DNA from: Trichomonas vaginalis G3
Taxonomy: Eukaryota; Parabasalia; Trichomonadida; Trichomonadidae
NCBI RefSeq assembly: GCF_026262505.1
Contig: NC_067204.1
Location: forward strand, 10,139,797 to 10,203,796
Reading direction: 5' to 3'
DNA length: 64,000 nt
This document shows positions 54,029 through 63,356 of this stretch, piece after piece (position 1 is the first letter of the stretch; every line of letters begins with the position of its first letter). The notes under the pieces are model-generated. The model saw nothing but the letters and a program-made list of their open reading frames with translations. It was not told where the DNA came from and searched no databases. The position numbers and the translations under genes were made by a program.

Positions 54029-54393
54029 GAGTAGGTGACAAAAGTGCATACTCTTAAACAACCGTCGGATTTCCGGGTGAAATCGTGACACACTTTCGTC
54101 TTTCGTAGGCAGTGGTGGTTGTTACAAAAGGTAACTTCGAATGTAGCGTGAAATCTGCAAAAAAATTCTGAAATTTGAATGGAGAACACAAAAATTGAAT
54201 AGTTTACGTCAATAAAAAAGAGAAAAAATTAAGCCAATGTATCTCGAACCTAGGACGTAGAGCAGCAATCACACTGTTTATCCCATTACACTACATGCAT
54301 CTCTCACCTCAGTGAATGAGATCAACTATATGATAACTTTTCCCCATTAGATTCTTGTGGAAAAGTGACAAATAGCAACTTTGACCCTCTCTC
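54029..54393 (-). mobile_element. 365-bp short interspersed element with tRNA-like core (copy 2)
   Basis: Same element as 14184-14549, about 95 percent alike by eye. It is flanked by an 11-bp direct repeat, ATATAAGTGAT (54018-54028 and 54394-54404). The matching place in block A' (around 38552-38570) has a single copy of that target and no insertion, giving an empty-site comparison. The minus strand again shows TGTAGTGTAATGGG and GGTTCGAGAT as A-box and B-box-like words. Confidence 0.85.
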
Positions 54394-54437
54394 ATATAAG
54401 TGATGAAATATATTTTTTAATTAATATTAAATCAGAA

Positions 54438-54674
54438 ATGGCGGCGGGATTCTTTAAAAAATTATGGGATGGAATTAAGAAAGCTGCAGGTTGGGTTTAT
54501 AAAAAGGTTATTAAACCTGTTGCAAACTTTTTGGCACCAGTAGCGAAAACGGCAGGAACTATCATAGGTGGAGTATTAGGTACTAAAGCAGGTAATCCGG
54601 CGATGGGAGCACAAGCAGGTAACGCAATTGGTGGAATTGCTGAAGGAATACTTAATAAAATAGGAGGTAAATAG
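54438..54674 (+). CDS. Block C: amphipathic peptide gene 1
   Basis: A 78-residue protein from ATG, starting MAAGFFKKLWDGIKKAAG. The amphipathic Lys/aromatic N-terminus is followed by a Gly/Ala-rich hydrophobic stretch (AKTAGTIIGGVLGTKAG). It resembles membrane-active internal capsid proteins. It lies immediately downstream of the inserted 365-bp element. Confidence 0.6.
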   Translation: MAAGFFKKLWDGIKKAAGWVYKKVIKPVANFLAPVAKTAGTIIGGVLGTKAGNPAMGAQAGNAIGGIAEGILNKIGGK

Positions 54675-54698
54675 TGGAAAAATAAATAAATATTATTT

Positions 54699-54914
54699 TT
54701 ATCTTAGTATTGGTTGTAGTCTTTGATAAACTTTTTCTCCTTTATTTAAAATTTCTCTTATTGGGGCAGCTTTTGGCGTTATTGATTCAGCAATGTCACT
54801 AATTGCTTCTTTATTCTTAAATATCCAATTTGCTCCTTTCTTCATTGTTTCCCAAACTTTATGCGCTCCTCTTTTTACTTTATCCCATAATTTTTTAAAG
54901 AATCCTGCAGCCAT
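54699..54914 (-). CDS. Block C: amphipathic peptide gene 2
   Basis: A 71-residue protein on the opposite strand, starting with the same 11 residues MAAGFFKKLWD and then diverging (KVKRGAHKVWETMKKGANW). It is convergent with peptide gene 1. The shared start implies an old duplication or a shared targeting/processing signal. Confidence 0.6.
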   Translation of the reverse strand: MAAGFFKKLWDKVKRGAHKVWETMKKGANWIFKNKEAISDIAESITPKAAPIREILNKGEKVYQRLQPILR

Positions 54915-54983
54915 AGTTGATTATTTCATTAAAATTAAAAATTCATTTTCATATTTTAATTTTGATTTTTTATTTAATAATAA

Positions 54984-56620
54984 ATGACGACTAACTATTT
55001 AGTGCCAAACACTAAACCGATTAATGGAAATGTGTTTCATTCATTCGAAAATAAATGAAATATTCGCAAAGAATGACGGTAGAAGATATTATAGAGAACT
55101 TGAAAGTTCATGCTATGACTCTGATACTCCATATTTTGATGATAAACAAACTCATTTAAGAATTACAAATCCGGCTCATGATGTGAACCAATTAGGTGAC
55201 ACATATATTAAACGCAAAGTTAGAGCAACTCTAGTTTCAAATAAAGCTTTCACATGTGATGCCGCTTTTAAATGCATGCGTTTATTCGTTGGTTACAAAT
55301 CATCAAATCAAAGCTTTAAACAATTAGAAGTAGAAACTGAAAGAGGTGATGCCGGTTATCTTCAGATGGATTGCGCCCGTGAATCTTTCGCATTTGCAAC
55401 ATATAAACCGAAATCAGAAAGGAAAGTTAAAAAGTTTGTTCATTCGTTATATAATAATGTTCAAAAATATGATAACTCAGTATGTGGTAAATATATTGAC
55501 CCTTCAGAAGTTTTCAAGAAAGCAAATGAAGAAATTGATATCACTTTTGATATGATTATTCCGGTAAATGATTTGTTAGCATTTCAGGCGTTCGATGATT
55601 ATCCTAAATCATTTGGTGAAATCATTCTTAAATATTATGTTTTCAGGGATACTTTAGTATTTTGTCAGGTTGACCCGTTAAGAGTTGCTGATTTACAAAA
55701 TTACGTTTATGAAAAGATAACTGATGAAAATTATGAAAAGATTATGAATCATGTTTATAAATATGATCGCAAATTCCAACAAATCGGACTTCCTGCCAAA
55801 TTAATTACAAGCTTAGCCGCTACATCTGCTGAGGCAACAGTTGATGACGTTATTATTTCATGCACAAAGATGGAAGTTTTAGAGGATAAATGCATTACAC
55901 CAGGATATGGTTTAATTGAAGAATCAATTAAAGCAATACCACGTTTATTCAGTAAGGAAGATCCATTCATGATTCCAGCTCAACATATTGACGTTCGTTC
56001 ACTAAATGGAGGTTGCATCACTCCTGAAGGTATCAGCTCAGATTTCTCATACGCCCTTCATAATGTTACAGATGTTGTGTTAACATTTCCGAAGAATGCA
56101 ATGCAAAGAACAGTTTTAGAAAATCCAATGCTTCGAGGTCTTCAGGTCACTATAGATTCAGAAACTTCCCGATCAAGCGATGACCACAGTGGGTGACATA
56201 TTCTTTACACGTATGCTTCAAGCTTCTGATTTAGATGGAGTGAATGAATGCACGGAAGAATACGAGGACTCATTAACTAGACCACTGAATGATGATAATG
56301 GCACACCATTAGTTAGAACATGGAAAGACCAAACTTCATTCTTATGCACTATTCCAGTTCAACGTGATGGAGCGGGTATATTCTTTGATGGATTAGAAAC
56401 TTTCAACTCACAAGTTACAGTACAAGTGAAAGCTTATCCAATCATTCAGGGTGTAAATGACACTTACTGTTCAAAGGTGACAAATCCTCCTCAGGTTTGG
56501 TTTACTAGGACTACATATTGGACGTGGACACCGGATGAAGGTTTGAAATATCATCCAACAGGTACACCACCACAGTATAGAAGTTCATATGATGAAATAT
56601 TGATGAATAGAAATGTTTAA
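54984..56620 (+). pseudogene. Block C: major capsid protein region
   Basis: The region codes for a large, beta-rich protein of about 540 residues in the position and size of the Maverick double-jelly-roll major capsid protein. The same gene is present as a relic in A'. The identification is from gene order, size and composition rather than from a diagnostic motif. Lightly broken. Confidence 0.6.
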
Positions 56621-56643
56621 AATTATAAATTTATTTTGATTAA

Positions 56644-57458
56644 ATGGATTTAAATTCTGAAGAATTAGCAGGAGTATATAATACCTACATAGATGATATG
56701 ATTAATGAAGCATTGAGTGATAATAGAAATGCTCTATCTAAGGAAAAATTAATGAAAATTCCATATTCTGAATGTTACTTAAATTCAATCACTGCAGCAA
56801 TTGGTAAACAAATAAAGGTAAAACATTAACGATATAAAAACAAATTATCATTATTGCTAACACTTCCCCCTATTCACACGTGTTAATTTATATCAACCGT
56901 TCAGGTTCACCTTCAGATGATACATTTGAATCTTTAAAGCATTTAATCAAAATTCCAATTATTTATTTATCACAAGAAGAAGCAGAAGATTATTTAAAAA
57001 ACTTTTTAATGTATAAAGAATTATATAATACAATCAAGAAGCAAGGATTAGAGGATAAAATTATTGATAAACAACGGGATGAATTATTTGAAACACTTTC
57101 TATTTCAAATTTTGATAGAGAATTTTTGCATTCACTCATTTTTCTAGATGATGCTGTGAAATCAAAACTAATAACAAATGAGAAATCATATTTTAATCAA
57201 TTATTAACTCAATGTCGACACATTCAGTGTTCATTCTTCATGGCTGTTCAATACTTCAAAGCATTAAGCACAAACATTAAATCAAACCTGTCCACCCTTT
57301 TCATTTTCAGTGGGTTTAGTCGTCAACAGTTGAACGTTATGCTTTATCAAGTGAATTTACCAATGAGCATTAATGAACTTTACACACAATATCAACAATT
57401 AGGAGAACATGGAAAAATAATAGTTGATTTAAATAAAGGATGTGTTAAATTTGATTAA
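56644..57458 (+). pseudogene. Block C: genome-packaging ATPase
   Basis: The FtsK/HerA-type packaging ATPase region. Walker B (SLIFLDDA) and the QCRHIQCSFFMAVQ motif are clear in the C-terminal part; the N-terminal part begins MDLNSEELAG. It is the same gene that is cut by block B in A. Lightly broken. Confidence 0.65.
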
Positions 57459-57498
57459 CTTTTTATAATTAATTTTTATTTTTTATTTATAATTAAAC

Positions 57499-58398
57499 AT
57501 GACAGAAATAGCAAATCTTCTACAGGTTCCATTAAAACAAGGGACAAACAAAAGGGGTGCATATAATAGAACTATGAAAGTTCCAGACGGAATGAAAGAA
57601 TTAGTTCATATTGTTGCTGGTCTTCAAAAGGATGTAAAACAAATGAGAAACGTTTTAACATTACCAGAAGCTCAAGCATATGCCAAACGTCATGGTCCAA
57701 ATTGGGAAGCACACGAAGCAGACATTACAGGACCAAATGGAAAACCTGATGGTATAAATGAAGTTTTCGTTACTGATGGTCAAGGAAATATTAAAGTCAT
57801 AAATGGGTATAAATTAACTGTATCTGATTATCCTAAACGTAAAGCATATAATGAACGTTATCCTATGCAATTTGATGAAAATGGAAAAGCCGTTAAACAA
57901 TACATTGGAGAAGGTGAACATGGTCCAATTAATTCATACCGTCATAATCCATATTCTTATTTCAATGAAGAATTAAATGCTATTGAAGAGGGACCGGATG
58001 GATTACCACGATATTCTAACCAGTTTGATGGTCAATATGCAAATATTAGACCTGAAATTTCAGCTAAGAAATTCTTTAAAGTTGCTTTATTCGATCCAGT
58101 TTTCGCAAATGTTAAAGATGAACTTAAACAGCAATTCCAACCAATTATAGTAGCAAGAATTGCATCAGGTGCTTTATCTCAAGCATTCAAAGATTTAATT
58201 AAGAAACCATTATATCAGCAACGAGGTTTAACTTATGATTTAGTTAAGGAATCAGATAAAAGAAAATTTGAGAAATCAGTTGATTATAAGAATGCAATTA
58301 ATGAATATATTAGGTCTATTAATTTCGATGAAAATGCTAAAAATCAACTTCATGAACAAATACAGGGAATAATAGATTTAAAAGTTCCAGCAAAATAA
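57499..58398 (+). CDS. Block C: conserved protein after the ATPase
   Basis: A 299-residue open frame, nearly identical to A 33368-34267, with the same start and end. It contains the [16 protein letters not shown] helix near residue 27. Function unknown; virion morphogenesis is a guess from its constant place behind the ATPase. Confidence 0.6.
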   Translation: MTEIANLLQVPLKQGTNKRGAYNRTMKVPDGMKELVHIVAGLQKDVKQMRNVLTLPEAQAYAKRHGPNWEAHEADITGPNGKPDGINEVFVTDGQGNIKVINGYKLTVSDYPKRKAYNERYPMQFDENGKAVKQYIGEGEHGPINSYRHNPYSYFNEELNAIEEGPDGLPRYSNQFDGQYANIRPEISAKKFFKVALFDPVFANVKDELKQQFQPIIVARIASGALSQAFKDLIKKPLYQQRGLTYDLVKESDKRKFEKSVDYKNAINEYIRSINFDENAKNQLHEQIQGIIDLKVPAK

Positions 58399-58430
58399 AA
58401 GTTTAAATATATTTTTTTATTCAATTATAA

Positions 58431-59126
58431 ATGAGAAGACGTTTCACTAGTCAAAAGAACACTAACGCAAAAGCAGAGATTACGGTTGGTTATAACGTAA
58501 ATGACGATAAATCACGAATTATTCAAAATGTTAAAGTTAATGTTAGCCCTGAATTAACAAGGTCAGCAACTCAACCAAATTTATTAACTCGTGACTTACC
58601 GAAAAAGGAGGAGGAAAATAAAGAAGATGGAGACCCAATCATTTTATCTGAACCCGGTAAAGAACCTGTTGAAATTCCCACATATCCAACATACCCCCCA
58701 CCTCTTTCATCAAACATCGAGAACCCAGGAATCTATGATTCCAGTCGCAATGCGCCATATAAAATAGACATTAATTCTGAATTAATGAAAATTTACCGTG
58801 ATATAATAACCGATAATTATGATTCAATAATAAATTTAATTGACCAATCCGGTTTAATTATTTTACCTTATGAATCATTAATTCACATTATCGCCATTCT
58901 TTGTGATGTTCAAGATTCAGACGTTAAGATTCAATTTTTCATAGATGATGATGTTTCATGCTGCGGAACAGTTGCAAAAATAAATCCTATAAAGGATATT
59001 AGCACAATTAAGATATCAAAGAACGGAACAACAACTGAACTTCATTTAACATATAATGATATTTATAATAAAATAGTTGATGAATATAAAATATCACTTG
59101 AAAAATTCTTTGTTAAGGCTATTTAA
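58431..59126 (+). CDS. Block C: conserved hypothetical protein
   Basis: A 231-residue open frame, orthologous to A 32664-33335. A 30-bp in-frame segment in the middle (58728-58757, coding GIYDSSRNAP) is absent from A, in the disordered part. It is convergent with the following minus-strand gene. Confidence 0.55.
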   Translation: MRRRFTSQKNTNAKAEITVGYNVNDDKSRIIQNVKVNVSPELTRSATQPNLLTRDLPKKEEENKEDGDPIILSEPGKEPVEIPTYPTYPPPLSSNIENPGIYDSSRNAPYKIDINSELMKIYRDIITDNYDSIINLIDQSGLIILPYESLIHIIAILCDVQDSDVKIQFFIDDDVSCCGTVAKINPIKDISTIKISKNGTTTELHLTYNDIYNKIVDEYKISLEKFFVKAI

Positions 59127-59602
59127 TATTCAAGCATTAACATTAACGAATAATAATCCTTTGAATCATAATCAATAATAATTGACCTTTCACCAGTTTC
59201 TATCGTTTGTTTTATTTCTTTTTGTTCCCCACTATCTGGATCGGTCATTGTAATTGTTTTTGTTATAGTATCAGCTTTATCTTTAACTTCAATCTTTTTT
59301 CCATCGGGATATTTAAACCAAAATTCCAAAAATTCGATATTGTCAATCTGTTCATATTTTAATCTATCAATTGCATTTTTAATACCATCTGAAAATCTTA
59401 TGAAATGGTCATTATATGGGTTTGATTGAACTAAATTTGAATGAAGTGAAATATAACCTGATGATGAATATGACATTGACTCATATTTTCTGAAAACACT
59501 AAAATTTATAACATGAATGAATTTCTTATTCGTTGAATTTATGAATTCTTGAGGTAATCTTATTCTAGTTTTATTTATCACTGGAAAATAACGCTTTACC
59601 AT
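59123..59602 (-). CDS. Block C: conserved hypothetical protein
   Basis: The orthologue of A 32188-32667, about 159 residues from ATG (MVKRYFPVINKTRIR). It keeps the same orientation relative to its neighbours. Function unknown. Confidence 0.5.
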   Translation of the reverse strand: MVKRYFPVINKTRIRLPQEFINSTNKKFIHVINFSVFRKYESMSYSSSGYISLHSNLVQSNPYNDHFIRFSDGIKNAIDRLKYEQIDNIEFLEFWFKYPDGKKIEVKDKADTITKTITMTDPDSGEQKEIKQTIETGERSIIIDYDSKDYYSLMLMLEY

Positions 59603-59627
59603 ATTTTTAATCGTAATAAAAATGTCA

Positions 59628-60331
59628 ATTATCAATATTATTTCGAATAATAGCTGTGAATTAAATTTAACAGTTAGCGGAATTTATAATGTTACTCTCG
59701 TTTCTGTGAGTGGTAAATTTAATCCCATTCTTTTAGACCTCAGATTATATATCATTTATTAAAGATGACCAAGAAAAAACGTATGATATGCATATAAATA
59801 ATGTGATCACGAAAATGGGATATTAACACGATTTTAAGTTATTTAAACGAATCATTTATCATATGGTATGAAGAAAATTTTAAATCAAAACCCGATAAAC
59901 TTTTTGAACTTGATGAAATAAATAACCTTATTAAATTTCCGCTGAAAATTAAATTTTGTACTCCTCATCTTCGTTCATTGTTGGGGATATTAAATTTTGA
60001 AAAAGATGTTGGGGATGTTTTGTATTCTGACACTGGTTCCAATTTCATTTTAATCAAATGTGATAAAGTTAATACCCCAATGAGATTTTCACATCAAACA
60101 TTAGACCCTAACTCTTACCCATCAATACAAAACATTTTATCCATCAACTTAAACATATTTTCTTTATCATATCCGTTTCAATTATCCGGGAATTCATTTA
60201 TTCTTCATTCAAAAGATTTATCAAATATTAAATTTAGAGTAACTGACCTATTTGATTGTGATTTAGAATTCATGAATGAAATATTATGGCAATTTCAAAT
60301 AGAAAAAATAGGTGATGAGATAACGGATTAA
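59628..60331 (+). pseudogene. Block C: structural protein candidate
   Basis: The orthologue of A 31458-32147, beta-rich. It lies between the preceding conserved gene and the fibre gene. Lightly broken. Confidence 0.5.
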
Positions 60332-60355
60332 ATATTTATTTTTAAATCATAATAA

Positions 60356-61735
60356 ATGATTAAACAACAACAACCACGACAACTTAAGGCACAGACCATT
60401 ACATACGCCTTATATGCATATAATTCAAAGACGGCAGAACAAACGCAAAGGTTGAAATATGGAGATTTGGAGATAGTATTGAAAAATGACCATTTCGAAT
60501 TCGTTTGCAAGGGTGGTGCAGTGATATCAAATATAAAAGAAATTTTATTTATGAATTCTAAAATTAAAGGAATAACGGATGATATAACATCAATTCCACC
60601 AGAAGAACAAAGATATTACGCATTAAATGCATTTCCTAAAGTTTTGAAGATTGGAAGATTTAATTTAAATGAGGAATTCATAAAAGGTTTCCTAAATGAC
60701 ATAATGAAGAAGGCAGATAAGGAATATGTCAACAGTGAGTTAATGAAGAAGGCAAATAAGGAATATGTCAACAGTGAGTTAGAGAAGAAAGCAGATAAGG
60801 AATATGTGGATAGTGAGTTAATGAAGAAAGCAGATAAGGAATATGTGGTTAGTGAGTTAGAGGAGAAAGCAGATAAGGGACTTGTGGCTAGTGCATTAAT
60901 GAAGAAAGCAGATAAGGAATATGTTAATGAAAAAGATAATGAAATTAAAGAAATGGTTGGATGGTATCATGAATGGACATCAAAGATTTTAAAAACTAAA
61001 GCTGATACAGGATGGGTTTCAGGATGTTTAGACCTTAAAGCGGATAAAACTTATGTCAACAGTGAGTTAGAGAAGAAAGCAGATAAGGAATATGTGGATG
61101 GTGAGTTAGAGGAGAAGGCAGATAAGACTCATACACATACAAGTTTTACAACTTTTACAGCAGATGATATTACACTAAACACAACCTTGCCAAGTAAAGG
61201 TCCAACAATACCACCGGCAACAAGTCTAGTAGATACTTTGATATCTAATGACAATAGTATTATGCATCTAAGACAGGAACTCAATGTGCTTAAACAAATT
61301 TTGCCGAATCTTATTTACCCGGTTGGCTCATTATATGTTTCAATGAACTCTACCAGACCAGAAGTAGTACTTGGTGTTGGTGCATGGGAACAAATAGTCG
61401 ACAGGTTTTTGTATTGTGCAAACTCTTCAAAGGAAATGGGTGGAAGTAAAACGATTACAGGTGAAAATTTACCTGCACACAGTCACTACATAGATTTAAG
61501 CACATCTCAAGCAGGTTGGCATAAGCATAGATATTGGGATTGGTCAGGAATGACAAAAGGTAAAGGATATGATGTTAAAGATGACGTTAAGTTTGCCATA
61601 AATTGTTACTGGAGTGACACTCAGGGAGAAGGAAACCATACACATCACGTTTCAGGATATACACAAACAACGGGACAAAGTAAAGAATACATGCCACCAT
61701 TTATGACAGTTTACGCATGGTATAGAGTTCAATGA
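60356..61735 (+). CDS. Block C: chimeric fibre protein with tail-collar-like tip
   Basis: A 459-residue open frame. Residues 1-120 match the base of the A fibre. Residues about 120-260 are an expanded KADKEYVxSEL repeat shaft, with about nine units against about five in A. From about residue 320 (YPVGSLYVSMNS, GAWEQIVDRFLYC) the tip matches the B fibre almost base for base and not the A fibre. The gene is thus a join of two lineages at the shaft/tip border. Confidence 0.78.
   Translation: MIKQQQPRQLKAQTITYALYAYNSKTAEQTQRLKYGDLEIVLKNDHFEFVCKGGAVISNIKEILFMNSKIKGITDDITSIPPEEQRYYALNAFPKVLKIGRFNLNEEFIKGFLNDIMKKADKEYVNSELMKKANKEYVNSELEKKADKEYVDSELMKKADKEYVVSELEEKADKGLVASALMKKADKEYVNEKDNEIKEMVGWYHEWTSKILKTKADTGWVSGCLDLKADKTYVNSELEKKADKEYVDGELEEKADKTHTHTSFTTFTADDITLNTTLPSKGPTIPPATSLVDTLISNDNSIMHLRQELNVLKQILPNLIYPVGSLYVSMNSTRPEVVLGVGAWEQIVDRFLYCANSSKEMGGSKTITGENLPAHSHYIDLSTSQAGWHKHRYWDWSGMTKGKGYDVKDDVKFAINCYWSDTQGEGNHTHHVSGYTQTTGQSKEYMPPFMTVYAWYRVQ
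60705..61120 (+). repeat. Repeat array coding the fibre shaft
   Basis: Short direct repeats of about 42 bases (words such as AAGGAATATGTCAACAGTGA and AAAGCAGATAAGG) code for KADKEYVNSEL-like units. Copy number differs between block A and block C. Confidence 0.8.
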
Positions 61736-61799
61736 ATGAACTAAATATATTTTATGTTTGTAATTAATTAGGTAATGAAGTAATGGATGAACTGCAGAA

Positions 61800-62047
61800 A
61801 TAAATGTTTACGTTAATGGTTTCGTTAATGTTTACGTTAATGTTTTCAGGTCATTCAATAATTAATTATTTTTGAATAACTGATGAGGTCACCAGGTCAC
61901 CAGGTCACCAGGTTATTTAACTTCTCTGAAAAAATGTGACAACATGACATTTAGACAACATAGTGGGAAATATAATGCAACCCAAAAATAAAGTTAGTTT
62001 TAAAATTATTTTTATTTATTTTTTTTATTTTGTATGTAAGAACAGAA
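61800..62047. repeat. Single dispersed repeat unit upstream of the KilA-N gene
   Basis: Contains GGTCACCAGGTCACCAGG followed by GACAACATGACATTTAGAC, a variant of the unit that forms the array at 62830-63285. TTACGTTAATG occurs three times at 61808-61850. Confidence 0.7.
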
Positions 62048-62710
62048 ATGTCAGTCGAAGCAAAAACATTCACGAACAAATCTAATGGCGAAACATTCAC
62101 AAAAGGCACTTATAACGGTATTGAAGTCTTACGTAGAGACAAGGATGGTTACATTAATGCAACAAAGATGTGTCAGCAGTTTAGGAAAGACTTTAGAAAG
62201 TTGTTGGAAAATAAGTCCTGGGAAGAGTATTATAAGGCATTTTGTGAAGAATATAGCAACCGCCGGAATTCCGACGGTTGGTTTTTATACAAAATTCATG
62301 CGGGAATTCCTGATGAAATCAAACAGGTTAGAGGAACGTATGTAGACCCAAGACTTATAAACTATATAGCAATGTGGGCTTCTCCAAAATATTGCATAGC
62401 AGTTGGAAAAATTATGGACTCCATAGACAAGAAAGTTCATGAGAAATTAGATGAAGAAGAACTCGAAGATACAGTGGAGAATGCTGAACATTTGTTTGAA
62501 GAAGAAGTTGGAAAAATGCGCGAAAAACAATTAGAACATGAACGCGAGATATGTTATGGTTATAGAGATTCTCCATACGAACTAGACCAATGGGAACAAG
62601 AAGATTTAAAGAGAGAATTTAGAGAATATGAACTCGCTAAGATAGCATTTGAAGCTGCAGAAAAGAAGTTAAAAGCTTGGGGTTGTTTTGTACAAAAATA
62701 TTGTGAGTAA
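62048..62710 (+). CDS. Block C: KilA-N domain protein
   Basis: About 220 residues from ATG (MSVEAKTFTNKSNGETF). The N-terminal 115 residues are a KilA-N DNA-binding domain of the type found in DNA viruses and phages (LRRDKDGYINATKMCQQF, then GTYVDPRLINYIAMWASP). A Glu/Lys-rich coiled-coil tail follows. It is probably a sequence-specific DNA-binding regulator or replication accessory of the element. It lies between repeat units found only in these elements. The beginning of the same gene survives in block A. Confidence 0.82.
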   Translation: MSVEAKTFTNKSNGETFTKGTYNGIEVLRRDKDGYINATKMCQQFRKDFRKLLENKSWEEYYKAFCEEYSNRRNSDGWFLYKIHAGIPDEIKQVRGTYVDPRLINYIAMWASPKYCIAVGKIMDSIDKKVHEKLDEEELEDTVENAEHLFEEEVGKMREKQLEHEREICYGYRDSPYELDQWEQEDLKREFREYELAKIAFEAAEKKLKAWGCFVQKYCE

Positions 62711-62829
62711 ATGAACCATTTATTTTTATTGAATTCACCAAAAATAATTTTTAGGGTAGATGGTTAGATCTAACCTCATTTCTAACCTCATGACATTTAG
62801 ACAACAACACAGGAGGAAGGCAGTTATGA

Positions 62830-63285
62830 ATTATTTTTGAAGAACTGAAGGTGCTACCATGTTACCATGTGCTACCAGGTTAATTAACTTCTTTTAAAAA
62901 ATGAGACAACATGACATTTAGACAACATCATGGGTTATTCAATAATTAATTATTTTTGAAGAACTGAAGGTGCTACCATGTTACCATGTGCTACCAGGTT
63001 AATTAACTTCTTTTAAAAAATGAGACAACATGACATTTAGACAACATCATGGGTTATTCAATAATTAATTATTTTTGAAGAACTGAAGGTGCTACCATGT
63101 TACCATGTGCTACCAGGTTAATTAACTTCTTTAAAAAATGAGACAACATGACATTTAGACAACATCATGGGTTATTCAATAATTAATTATTTTTGAAGAA
63201 CTGAAGGTGCTACCATGTTACCATGTGCTACCAGGTTAATTAACTTCTTTTAAAAAATGAGACAACATGACATTTAGACAACATT
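62830..63285. repeat. Four-copy tandem array, 118-119-bp unit
   Basis: Units start ATTATTTTTGAAGAACTGAA at 62830, 62949, 63068 and 63186. Each holds GTGCTACCATGTTACCATG, then GTTAATTAACTTC, then GACAACATGACATTTAG, and the near-palindrome around TTCAATAATTAATTATTTTTGAA joins successive units. Variants are dispersed in blocks A and C, always beside the KilA-N locus. Confidence 0.9.
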
Positions 63286-63356
63286 TACGAAAATATGATG
63301 CAGTCCAAAAATAAAGTTAGTTTTAAAATTATTTTTATTTTTTTATTCCTATATAA

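Noticed and set aside
62830-63285. CRISPR array
   Set aside because: The units are tandem copies about 119 bp long without distinct spacers, and the setting is a eukaryotic mobile element.
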